Of a stretch of 64,000 bases of DNA, positions 33,524-44,374 are shown piece after piece. Position 1 is the first letter of the stretch. Each line of letters opens with the position of its first letter. Origin of the DNA: Lonicera japonica (Eukaryota; Streptophyta; Magnoliopsida; Dipsacales; Caprifoliaceae); contig CM038466.1 in the NCBI GenBank assembly GCA_021464415.1, forward strand, positions 31,712,833 to 31,776,832. The letters run 5' to 3'. A program made the translations under genes and the position numbers. Below the pieces are notes generated by a model, which saw nothing but the letters and a program-made list of their open reading frames with translations, had not been told where the DNA came from and ran no database searches.

Positions 33524-34217
33524 TTAGAACAATAGCATATTCATACCTGTTGTCAACAGAGATTAGTTCAACATCTAATATGCACGGGTATACTTTGTGT
33601 TAAAAAAAAATGTGTGGTTAAGCAAAGTGTTACAATAGCACTTCATATTTGTAATGTTCAAAGATATCGCGTGAAAATATTACACGCAAACTAAAGTGTT
33701 ACTTATGAGATTATTTTGGTCTTTCTTCTCAAAAAACAACATTTAAAAATAACTTCAAAAGATATGAACTTGCTCCTATAAAATAAATCAAGATGGATCG
33801 ACTTCTAAATATTTTAATTACTAGGAACATAATTCAATTTCTCCATATTTATAAGGGTGGTATTAACGTGTGTCTTAATGGCATATGTTATGCACATAAA
33901 AATAAAAATAACAAAATTACAATATGCATGAAATTAAGTATATATTCTCATACAAAATGATATATTTTATTTATTTATAATATAATTAGCATGTACCTTT
34001 TAGACACATGTTATTATTTTCTTATTTATAATTTTTTTATAACAATTTTCTTATTTATAATGCAAAAATTGATTTACTTCTTTTGAATTTAATAAATAAA
34101 AAAGTCTTTAGTCATCAACTTGGATAGAAATAAAGCATTAATTAGTCGCTCTTCTTTGGTGTCAAGGTTCGTTTGCTTCGGTTTTTGTATGGACCAGTAA
34201 GTCCAGTTAGTTTGTTT

Positions 34218-34240
34218 GGGTTGGGTTGGGTTGGGTTGGG
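34218..34240 (+). repeat. GGGTT pentanucleotide array
   Basis: Five GGG tracts are separated by TT. This could form a two- or three-layer G-quadruplex. It differs from the plant telomere unit TTTAGGG. Confidence 0.75.
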
Positions 34241-35171
34241 TTTAGACCATTTTCACATTTGCCCCACAATTTTAAGCTAAATTTAAAATTCAACCCATAA
34301 ATCTTTAAGTCAAATCTAATTTTAAGGGATTATGCCTAAAACTACATATTAGAATATGGAGAAAAAAAATATTAACATCTATTTAAAAAAAAAAAAAAAC
34401 TTTTTTCTCACAAAAAAGAAGAAGCCTCCCATTTCGAGCCTGGTTTTTATTTTGCAAATCAAAAATTATAGCAAAATTTAATTTTTTTTAAATCTTTAGA
34501 CCAAACTAATCAATATATTTAAGTAATAAAAATCGACCAAAATCCGGTCGATTTTGTTGTTCCAGTAAGTTTCATATGTCCATTGTCAAAAAAAATAGCT
34601 ATGAATATATAAATTTTATTAAAATTAGTCATTCGATTAAAGCTTTAAAATTAAGACTATATATATATTTTTACTAACTTTTACATGAATCAAAAATACT
34701 TTAGAGCATGGATTTGTCTGAATCATGAAGGGAATCCAGAAACAAGATCACACGTTCAACTTCACCCGCTACTTGTGCATACACGCCCCCTCTTTTTCGA
34801 ATGAAATAACGCTCGTATGAAAAATGTATTGATAATTCTAGAGCAACAGTGCAATTGATATATCTAATATATTAGTTAAAATGTGAATCATTAAGACTAA
34901 CTTAGTGATTAGAATTCACTCCCAACGAAAGTGATGTCTTGACTTCAATATCCACATTAATCTACTCAAAAAAATGGAGATCATATACATTTCAACTATA
35001 TGGCAAAATATTTTAACAAATGTCTAATATTCAATTGAAGAGTGTATTTCTGGGTCAGTCTTTACGGATCGGACTTTTTAACAACAACATTTTGTTATCA
35101 AAACATTGGGGAGATAATTTTAACAACAAAACTTGAATGGTCTATATTTAAGTGGACCAAAAATATGCTTA

Positions 35172-35974
35172 GGTGGCGTTTAGTAAAAAAGCTGAAAATT
35201 GAAAATTAAAATTGAAAATTGAAAACTGAAAAAATTGTTTGTTTAGTTATGAAAATTGTATCTGAAAAAATGTTATTTGTTTGAATATAACACATTTGAA
35301 AACTGAATTTTTTTTATTATGACAATTTTGCCCTTATTATGAAAACTGAATATAACACATCTGAAAATTATCATCTACTATAAAATATACCCCTGATTAT
35401 CCTTTCAAACCCCCTAAGGTAATTAAATATAATACATTTAATTAATTTCCAGCTTAATTATTTAAATACCTTGTCTTCAATCCGCAGCAAAATTTTGCAA
35501 TCGGCAGCTTATATATATATATATATATAAATTTCCAGCTTATACATATATATATAATCAACGATTGGGCGTTGATGGAGAGGGTCATTACGCATAGCAT
35601 TGATGGAGAAAGGCATGAAGAAGAAATGGGCTTCCTCAGGATTGGGCGTAATGAGGGAACTTTGGAGAAGAGCGAGCTTGAATGCGTGCTCACTGAAGTA
35701 ATTACCTAGTTTTGGATCGAAGGTGTTTGGGTGAGGAAGAAAAATGTGAGATGGACATTTTGAGAAAAGAAGAGGGGTAGGATGGACATTTTATACTCAT
35801 TAAAATTAAGTTTTAGATTTAAGTGACAACTTTGTCGCTTAAAATTTTGGATGAAAATTTTAAATTTTAAGTGGTAAAAATTAAGTTGTCACCTAATTTT
35901 TTTAGTTAGTGAATAACTTTATCAACTACTTAAATTTAAAAATTTTAAATTTTTAAATTTAAGTGATAAATTAA
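35172..35974. mobile_element. longer relative of MITE family B, right end interrupted
   Basis: The left end (TTA then GGTGGCGTTTAGTAA, followed by AAAATTGAAAACTGAAAA) matches the elements at 15112 and 17040. The interior is longer, with about 450 extra bases including an AT dinucleotide run near 35510-35530. Its expected right end is not intact before another element starts at 35975. A poor match to the right terminus appears after that element, near 36507-36530, so the second element may have inserted into the first. Confidence 0.55.
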
Positions 35975-36506
35975 GGGTGTGTTTGATTGGGAGTATTTTC
36001 CATGGAAAATATTCATTTTCCACTTGATTTGACAACTTAAGGTGTTTGATTGGCTTTTTTTTCTAGGCAATTGAATTCCCACTTTTGGCTCACACACTTT
36101 CATTTTCCTTGTAAACAAGGAAAATATTTTCTTTGGGGGGGGCTAGTTTTTATTTTCCAGGCAATTGCACGGTTTTCGAGACAACATTTTAAACATTTTC
36201 TACACTAAAAATGCTATAACTTAAACTACAAAATTCAAAATTTAATAAAAAATTTATATTTAAAATCTACTCATCAAGATCAATTAAACAAAATCCATCA
36301 TGACTATAAAATTATGTAAAAAAAAATACCCATAATTTTTTCTACATTAAAAATGCCACAATACAACCAATATTTTCCGGGTAGAAAATTAAGGCAATCA
36401 AACACACTACACTTCATTTTCCATGCAACTCAATTCTAGGCAATTCAATTACCGGTAACTTATTTTCTTTCCATGCAAATTTCACGCTTGCAATCAAACG
36501 CACCCC
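35975..36506. mobile_element. Tourist-like MITE (GGGTGTGTTTGATTGG ends)
   Basis: The left end GGGTGTGTTTGATTGG pairs with the right end CAATCAAACGCACCC. TAA lies on both sides (35972-35974 and 36507-36509), which fits a 3-bp target duplication. It is non-coding, about 530 bp, and about 160 bases upstream of the serine acetyltransferase start codon, so it probably forms part of that gene's upstream region. Confidence 0.8.
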
Positions 36507-36666
36507 TAAGTGTCAAATGAGCAAGGTGTTAGTATGATATGCTCAAGCCGAACGTTAGACAAACCTTTTTCTTGATGACGTGGCAACACATGAGCTTTCC
36601 TCGACTGGAGGTGGATCTTATCAGCGTCCCGTTGTTTCTTACTAAGACCACACGACGTCGTTCCCA

Positions 36667-39600
36667 ATGCCGACAACCGACTTCCCCTCAACATCTCCAC
36701 CGGCGGATTCCGGCAACGAGGCCGGTCTCTGGCTACAGATCAAGGCGGAGGCACGGCTAGACGCGGAGTCGGAGCCGGCACTGGCGAGCTACCTTATACT
36801 CGACGATACTCTCTCACTCCTCTTTGGAGCGGTCTCTCTCATTCCATTTGGGGAACAAGCTTTGCTCCTCCACTCTTCTCTCTACTCTCCTCTACGACCT
36901 CTTCCTCAACACTTTTTCCGAAGATTCCGATCTCCGTTCCGCCACTGTTGCCGACCTACGCGCCGCCCGGTGCCGGGACCCCGCCTGTGTTTCGTTCTCT
37001 CACTGTTTGCTTAATTACAAGGGTTTCCTTGCTTGCCAGGTTAGAATTATTATTAATTAGCGTTTTGATTTTGGACCTAATTATCATTATTTGTAGACAG
37101 GTATACTAAGGAACTTAGCTGAACTTAACTTTACCATTCCTGTAGACTGGTAGGGCAAATTTTCCTACTACCTACACTACCTTACCGCTGTGGATACTCT
37201 AAGAACTCAATTTAGGGCATTAATTATAATTTTATTGGACAATGTTGGTGTCTTGGTGGTTAGATTATATGGACAGCACTAACGCGCACACAACATCTTT
37301 TATTGTAGCTCTAGCTGCTGAAGCTCAAGCTTTATATGCGAAATTACCATTTTCAGATTCCTAGAAAGAACAAAAGCTTGAACCAAATGAAAGCTTAGAG
37401 CTGTATAAACTTGCACAAAGAACACTTTAAGACTGCTATTGGAGGCTTTTAGGGTGTCACTGATATTATGAATGCTTTGAAATTTTACTTCTACAATTTA
37501 CATTTGATTCCGTTTGTTTTGGTTTGATTTTGTTATCGCCATTAATTCTTAGTGAAAGTTCAATTGTTAATTTGTTCTAAGAATGGAACAAAAGAACAGA
37601 ACCCTTTATCTGTTCTGTGCATAGACTTGTATAAAATTTCCTTTCATCCCCTGGAAAGGGAAGAAAGAAATATGAAAGAAAAGAAAGTGAAAATAAGGTT
37701 AGAGAAAGGAAGGCTTACAAGTTTTCGAGCAGTGTCCTAAAAGGAGGCCAGCCACCTTCCTAAGATGAATGGTCCCTACACATTTGATTAATCACGGAAC
37801 GAATTAGGAGGCCTTGTAATCAGGCTGGGCAGATGGAATGAGTTATTTCTTCTTCTTTTTTTCTGTTCTTTTCTTTTCTTCTAATTATTATCAGAAACAT
37901 GAATATTGCATTAAATCATCAAGAGTTTACAACATATGTGAGGAACAAGGAGTCCCTAAAATACAAAGAAAATTATTCCCTCTGTCTCGAATTTGACTTT
38001 GGTACTTTACTACTTTTCTGAGGATGCACTAATTCCAACCAAATCAATTGTCAAGAATACAACTTATTTTCAATTATTTAGGTACATTGATTGTGTCCAT
38101 GAATTTGAGATGGAGGGAATCAAAACTTCAAAGAAAGAGAACCACTCGAAATCTACTGCTTAAAATCTACGAATGACAACCAAATTTCCAACATTCCATA
38201 TACGATTCAACTTACAGTCCCGGCTTTCCGTTGGAGCATATATCGTTCATATCAAAGCAGCCATCCAATTTGGCTGAATATCTGCAACCTGTAAGCCCTT
38301 GACGTTGTTAGCTTGGAGGCCCGTAGTGAAGCATTGAACTTGATCCTTTTTCACACACCATTTTTTCTTCTCTTCCTTATCTTCAGATAATCTCACATTC
38401 CTTTCCCAGCAAATGAACAACATGACAGTGCAACTTTCCAAATCCACAAACCAGTTTTAGTTTTATCATGTTCTAATTCCACCTTCCAGGACAGAAAATC
38501 AGTAGCTTTCTTTGGAAAGACCCAGCTAATCCCTAACTCCGCATATACAAATCCTGGATTCCGTCGCAAAACTCCAACCAAACCACAGGTTGGAATCGTG
38601 ATGAATGGGAATTCAGAATTCCATGAATGAACCAAACAGAATCTAAGTGGTAAATATCCCTCACCTTTACATAAGATGTACCAACTAGGAGATAAACAAG
38701 GGTTTGGCCTTGTCCTTTGTAACACGTCACAGGAACTCACTTTATTATGTGTCCCCAGCCACAAGAGCACCTGAATTTTTTAAGGTATTCCATTTGTCCA
38801 AATCAACTTCGGTTGGCCAAAATTCTGATTAAGAGATGAATCAACAAATGCAAAAAAAAATAAGCAGCACGGGAGAATCCCATCCATTTTCCATATTTTT
38901 CTATCATTATACCCCGGAAAACTTCTTAACAAACTCCACCTTTCCCACGGAAAAGACAAATTCATCAAACTCACTCTCATTCAAATTATAGCGAAACAGA
39001 GAGATTCCAAGATGCAAGGAAATCTGTAGAAGTTTATTTCAAAAAAGACACAAGACCAAAAGAAATAAATAAATTACCAAGGACCGCAATTCCCCCTCAC
39101 TGCAGATTTGGTCCCACCCATTGCCCCTCAAGAAGAAGAACGCACCTTGAAGGATTACTATGTCACCATTCTGCCTCTTTCCTCGAACCCTATGTTGAAC
39201 TTTCTTTCCTCTTTTCTTTTTATTATTACCTTTTTTCACCAGCGCTTTTACCATTGTTTGATGTAAATTCATAGTTTCATATTGATGTGGACCTTTGCTT
39301 TTGGACAGTGGACCTAATGATGGCTATGCTTCATTTGTTTTTGTATTATATTAATGAAAAAGTATGACCAGTTAGAGCCCAGCTGTCTAGGGTGCCTAGG
39401 TACTCTGACTATGGCCACCCGTAGTAGGTCTAGTACCTTTTAGAGCATTGTTTTCAAGAAAAAAAAAAGTTTTATGCCAAAATATAAATACATGCGATTT
39501 TTTTTCCATGAAGTTAAGTTTTCATTGAATTTTTGGATCCCTTTTTTATTTGTGATGTTCCGCTTATATTTTGAAAATTACTTCTTAGCCCGTTAGTAAA

Positions 39601-40955
39601 TGTACTAGTGATCTATCATCTATCTATCTATCTTACCTTTTTTGTGTGCAGTTGAAATTACGAAATTACCTTTTTCTAATACAGGAACATAAATATTGCT
39701 TGAAATGAAATTTGAACCCAGCCATGACCCTTTCATATAAGGGACTTGCATCTTAATTCTTGTCCCCTCAACCAAACTCTATCACGACTTTTAAGTGTAT
39801 TAAAAGACAGCATTTAGAATTACTAGGTATAATATTGAACAAGCATCGAGCGTGCCAAAAGTTAAGAGTTATTTATAAATGTTTTTTATGGTGTCAAAAA
39901 TTTAATACTATATGAGTGTGCACCTAGAGAAGTATACGTGTGTGTATGTATGTTAGTTTTTATAAGTGCTCATATATGAATAATTTTTATTTGTTATAGC
40001 GTACGTATCGATCACAGGCATCTTATACATTTAATTTGCAGGAAAAAAAAAAAAAGGAAGCGCTGTTGAGTTGTTGGCTCTGTGTTTAACTTTGGAGTAA
40101 GTTTTTATGGAAAAGAAGATTGTGGTGGAAATTTGGAAATCAAAAGTATATGGAGCCTCAAAAGTGGTTTATCCGTGCTCGCTTTATATAATAAAATAGA
40201 TGTGTGTGCGCCAAATTTTTCATATTTTCTCTTGTATCCTGTTTGGCACTTAACTGACATACATGTCTATTATTTGTGCTTTAGAGGAACCAAAAATTTG
40301 TTATCCCACATGACCACGTATAAAGTTGTTGATCGGCATAGATGTATGTATGCCAAAATGTTCATATTTTCTCGTACTTGTGAGATAAGATTTAGCTTTT
40401 AGCCGGCATATAGCGAAACTATTCTATCGCCTGTTACTGATAACACTATGTCAATGCAACCAGGCACATCGAGTGGCTCACAAGCTTTGGAACCAATCCC
40501 GAAAACCACTCGCCCTTGCACTCCAATCTCGAATCTCTGACGTATTTTCCGTAGACATACACCCAGCTGCTAAGATCGGCAAGGGCATACTATTCGACCA
40601 TGCGACCGGTGTGGTGGTGGGTGAGACTGCGGTCATAGGCAACAACGTCTCGATTCTCCACCATGTGACCTTGGGTGGGACAGGCAAGGCCGGTGGTGAC
40701 CGCCACCCCAAGATTGGTGATGGGGTCCTTATAGGTGCCGGAGCGACGGTATTGGGAAATGTGAAGATCGGGGAAGGGGCAAAGATTGGTGCTGGCTCAG
40801 TGGTTTTGATTGACGTGCCACCACGGACCACTGCAGTGGGGAATCCAGCGAGGCTTGTCGGAGGGAAGGACCGACCGTCGGAAAATGAGGAGTGTCCTGG
40901 CGAGTCGATGGATCATACATCTTTTATATCGGAATGGTCAGATTATATCATATAG
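36667..40955 (+). CDS. SERAT1;1: serine acetyltransferase, cytosolic type, with one frameshift
   Basis: The enzyme acetylates serine with acetyl-CoA to O-acetylserine, the carbon acceptor for sulfide in cysteine synthesis, and binds O-acetylserine(thiol)lyase in the cysteine synthase complex. Exon 1 is 36667-37039 and exon 2 is 40464-40955 (junction CAG/GTTAG ... CCAG/GCACAT). N-terminal helices read LWLQIKAEARLDAESEPALAS and LERSLSFHLGNKLCSSTLL. Exon 2 holds the left-handed beta-helix: DIHPAAKIGKG, DHATGVVVGETAVIG, NNVSILHHVTLGGTGK (catalytic His) and the tail EWSDYII that docks OASTL. It lacks a transit peptide, fitting the cytosolic SERAT1;1 group. An extra base at 36793-36796, after SEPALASYL, breaks the frame. 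Corrected, the protein would be about 287 residues. Either a recent pseudogene or an assembly error. The 3.4-kb intron is unusual, since the Arabidopsis orthologue is intronless as far as I recall. Confidence 0.9.
37975..38120. mobile_element. Stowaway-like MITE in the serine acetyltransferase intron
   Basis: The ends TTCCCTCTGTCTCGAATTTGAC and GAATTTGAGATGGAGGGAA are inverted relatives of the CTCCCTCCGTCCC terminus of Tc1/mariner-type Stowaway elements. It is about 145 bp and non-coding. Confidence 0.7.
38240..39010 (-). pseudogene. LINE remnant with zf-RVT domain in antisense within the intron
   Basis: Minus-strand frames, joined across small shifts, give NDRKIWKMDG, FVDSSLNQNFGQPKLIWTN, then the zinc-binding zf-RVT segment LLWLGTHNKVSSCDVLQRTR, PNPCLSPSWYILCKGEGE and a downstream LGISWVFPKKATDFL. 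This is the region after the reverse transcriptase in plant non-LTR retrotransposons. Several stops and shifts interrupt it. It lies opposite to the serine acetyltransferase gene and probably explains part of that intron's length. No reverse transcriptase core was recognised upstream. Confidence 0.85.
40113..40235 (+). repeat. dispersed repeat shared with the NDL region
   Basis: A block running GGAAATTTGGAAATCAAAAGTA, then CTCAAAAGTGG, then TTTATATAATA...ATAGATGTGTG closely parallels two units in the NDL last intron (60717-60825 and 60854-60980). The class is unknown. The NDL copy is preceded by a tRNA-like GGTTCGAATCC block, so it may be the body of a SINE. Confidence 0.5.
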
Positions 40956-41428
40956 TACAATTTTATGGGATACTTGGTATGCATACACATATCCTTTTGA
41001 GGCTAGTTGTAAGGAGTTGGATATATTGGTTGTGTAGAGCAGAAACAAGCTTTCTTGGATGACTAATTTTAACGCATACTTCATCTCTCTGAATGGTCTT
41101 GACATTATGCAAATATTCTTACAATTCCTAAATAAAACTACTCTCATGTTGAGAGTTTGTGTTTGACTTTTGCATTTTTTAAGGAAGCTGTAGTTTCAGT
41201 TAAATCGATGGTTAAGAACAAAGCTTGTTTACCATTATGAGATTTGATAATTGATAATCTCCTAAGAAGGAAACTGAACTCTTAATCGGGTACTTATTTT
41301 GTCTCTAGTCAAGAGTTAACCACATTTTTTGGACCGCTTGATATTAAGAGTCTAGTTATTTTTCTTGCCCTTCATTAATACCAAATTTTATGATAATAAA
41401 TAATTTTTATTCTTAAACACAGATTAGG
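40956..41428. other. downstream region of the serine acetyltransferase gene
   Basis: No gene is seen. This presumably includes the 3' untranslated region. A CTAAATAAAACTA stretch at about 41128-41140 could serve as a polyadenylation signal region. Confidence 0.4.
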
Positions 41429-41770
41429 TTGACATCAATGCATTCAAAATTGTTGAAGCAAATACGGATTCATACCAAGTATGAATCCAGGTACTTGCCC
41501 GACACAAGATATGTGCTTCGTGACATTGATCAAGAGGCTAAAGAGCAAGACTTAACGTGTCATAGCGAGCATTTGGCTGCTGCGTATGGGTTGATTAGTA
41601 TGCCTGCAAGAACGACACTTAGGATCATCAAGAATTTGAGTATTTGCGGCGATTGTCATAACGCGATAAAGATCATGTCGAGGATTGTTGGGAGGAAGCT
41701 TAGCGTTAGGGATAACAAGCAGTTTCATCATTTTATGGATGGCAAATGCTCATGTGAAGATTATTGGTAA
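41429..41770 (+). pseudogene. duplicated DYW-domain tail of the neighbouring PPR gene
   Basis: From about 41490 the frame reads [52 protein letters not shown], ending CSCEDYW. That is the C-terminal DYW deaminase-like domain with HxE and CxxC zinc-site residues retained. It is nearly the same as the end of the gene at 44375-45779. The upstream residues (from 41429) are unrelated, and no PPR repeats precede it. Substitutions include GDYW to EDYW. It is the start of a larger duplicated block that continues to about 42735. Confidence 0.85.
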
Positions 41771-42735
41771 TCTTCTTCTTCTAAGATGCAACTACATTAT
41801 CTATTTGGTTATATAACTTTTTAACATTAATGTGGTGGGCAAGAAAATTGAGGTTTTTGTTGATAGAAGAATGGAGATGAACTTTATCCCAATAATATTG
41901 ATCCTATTATTTTATATAAAATTCAAATACTCACTCCTTTTTAAGCCGTCACAGAGAGGGACAGAACTGGAATCTGGCAGAGCAAGTTTCAGTCTAGTTT
42001 AACAAACGAAAAAGATGACTATTAGTTATACATTAAATAAAAGTTTGACTTGTTTTAGTCCACCTCAGCACCACTCTATCTAATTCTGAATCTGCCCTAC
42101 TTCATTTGGTGTTAAGAATCATCTCACCCAGAGTGCATGGAGATTGGCATATAGTGAATTTGTTGGTTTTATTCGTATAAATATATCCGTGGCAAGCAAG
42201 TTTTTGGCAAAAGTATTATTCTCTAATTCATTTTATCTTTTTGGATGCAAGCAAAGTAGCAAACGAAGACAAGAAGAGTAAATAAATATTACAGTTTCCT
42301 AAATAATATCTGGAACTTGGTGGTTTGATTATTTATTAAAATAAAACTGATAATTCCAATTTTTTTTTTATGAAAATAACACTCATATAGGAAATTTTGA
42401 AATTCCTTAGAAATTATGTTACATGAAAAGGGACAGGTTAAAATTTTCCGAACTCATATTTGGTGCTAAACTGAATAGGATATATTTATCTTATTTCTGG
42501 TTTGATGATAAAGTAGTAGTACTTGAATTATAAGGAGAAAGACAAAAGAAAAGGCTAAATCATTTTATGCCCTTGTATCAATGAAAAATTATGCAATATA
42601 AAGACATGAAAGATTGAAAATAATTAAATTTCTACACATTTTCTATGATATAGAAACGCGATAAAGCACACTTTACAAGATTAAATCCAAGAAAAAAAAT
42701 ATGAAGAACAGAATGAAAACAAGAAGCTAATATGG
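41490..42735. repeat. segmental duplication, proximal copy
   Basis: The DYW tail and about 960 bases of 3' flank align with 45495-46090 and then, beyond an inserted element, with 47921-48640. Shared landmarks include TGGTTATATAACTTTTTAAC, GAGGTTTTTGTTGATAG, GCAAGCAAAGTAGCA and TATTACAGTTTCCTAAATAA. Confidence 0.85.
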
Positions 42736-43255
42736 ATTCAAATTTGGTATGATGGAACTGTATGTTATGAGGATTGTGGTAACTTTTCTTGTTTTAATGA
42801 AATGTGCGTGTTGGAAAATAGGGACATAAATAATTTATTGGTTGATTTTCAATAGCATTTTTTATGCGTATAGTAAAGGAATTAAGCAAAAATGAGTATA
42901 TTGTCCATTAAAGTTCTGCGACAATCACAGTTCCTATGATAAATAATTGGACCAAAAGAACACGCGCTGCTTTGTCCCGATTCAGTCTCAGATAATTACA
43001 ATAATTATAACAATAACGTGGTGTAATGAATTTATATTATTCGTTGAATCTGCGATTCAAGAATTGAGATTCTCCTATATGCGAGGACCATATGTTGGGT
43101 GCCAAAATCAGTCAAACAGATTGTTGTCTTACGTTCCAAGTTCAATTTTTAAGATTCATGTCCCGTACACGAATGTTTCGAAAGTTATTTGCCCCTCTTT
43201 GAGCACCCACTCATATGAATCTCAGCTAACCAAGCAAGCCAAGAGTTCATTCACA
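42736..43255. other. intergenic, no gene seen
   Basis: A 112-codon plus-strand frame at 42947-43285 has no recognised domain and runs into the hAT-like MITE. I treat it as chance. Confidence 0.5.
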
Positions 43256-43263
43256 TGTGGGAC

Positions 43264-43618
43264 CAGTGGCGGATCCAAGATTTAGAGTATGGGAGGCCAA
43301 AACACAACATAAAAAATATGATATTTTATAAATTTATTAAGAGGAACTACAGCCACTTAAATTTATTAAATATTTATAATATAAATAATAATGAGTATAA
43401 CTATTGACACTCCATAAAAAAATTAACACTCTAAAATATTTTTTAGAAATAAAAAAATTTATAACAAAATAAAAATGCATAATTTTATTTAAAGAGTGCC
43501 AACAACTATATTTATATAAAAAAATACTAATACTAATGGGGGTTTAAAATATCTTGGGGGGACCCCCGCCCCCCCCGCCCCCCCCCCGCCCCCCCGGTCC
43601 CCCCTCCATCTGCCACTG
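43264..43618. mobile_element. hAT-like MITE
   Basis: A 355-bp element has ends CAGTGGCGGATCC and ...TCTGCCACTG and an exact 8-bp target duplication TGTGGGAC at 43256-43263 and 43619-43626. The body is AT-rich, but the right 65 bases contain extreme C runs (CCCCCCGCCCCCCC...), whose complement could form G-quadruplexes. It has no coding capacity. The minus-strand frame 43489-43683 is an artefact of the C run. Confidence 0.92.
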
Positions 43619-43629
43619 TGTGGGACGAG

Positions 43630-44374
43630 TAGACTGTGCCCATTTCGCATCCTAAGACGAGTGGCCATCATTCGTTTGAGCAAAACTTAGTTACTTCTCA
43701 AGTTTGTTAATCTTCTACTAGGTCATATCATCTTAATTAATTTAGGTGATTATGCATGTTTTTAACTTGACCAAACTCCAATAGGGTAAGTGTTTTTGTG
43801 AACTGGGTTGGATTTAGAATTTTCAAAATAAAACTCACATCCATTTGGCTCGTATTTGAGTTTTCCAAAATATAACCACATACAATTGAATCAAGTTGGG
43901 GTTTGTGCAAAATAAACTTGCTAGACCTACTTATATGGAAAAATTGTTAAATTTACTATAATACACTTATAATAAGCCACTTATATTATCAAAACAATTA
44001 TATTTTTGCTAAAAGTCCAAAATATAGTATTATTTTAAAAAATTATGCTACATACTTTTAATTGTGTATTACCTTAGAATTTGAAAATGGTATCACCCTT
44101 ATAATATCATATATAATAATAATAGTAATTAGAATGAGTTGGATCGGGTCAATAAGATGCGGGTTCAATTCGGCACTATACATACAAGTGAAGAGGATTC
44201 GGTCCGTTTACTCTCCTACATGGGCTGGATTCAGGTTTTGCCAACCTCGCCCCGTTGCCATCCGGGCTAAAATGCCTGATAGTATCATTACTGAAGACGA
44301 CGCCGTTCTTGAGATATTTCTTTCATCTTCATCAGTTCATCAGCTCCACAGTCAGTTTCATTGCCCTCACAGCA
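43630..44374. other. upstream region of the DYW2-like gene
   Basis: No separate gene is seen. It contains the promoter side of the PPR gene. Frames beginning at 44062 and 44255 run into the PPR frame or overlap it and lack support as starts. Confidence 0.45.

Larger units (their letters stand above)
32580..35165. other. intergenic, no gene seen
   Basis: AT-rich spacer between the MYB gene and the serine acetyltransferase region. It contains the MITE at 33051-33523 and the GGGTT array at 34218-34240. I see nothing else with definable structure. Confidence 0.6.

Noticed and set aside
34218..34240. Interstitial telomere repeat
   Set aside because: The unit is GGGTT, not the plant telomere unit TTTAGGG.
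40478..40831. Minus-strand 117-codon frame
   Set aside because: It is the complement of serine acetyltransferase exon 2, whose hexapeptide-repeat codons keep the reverse strand open.
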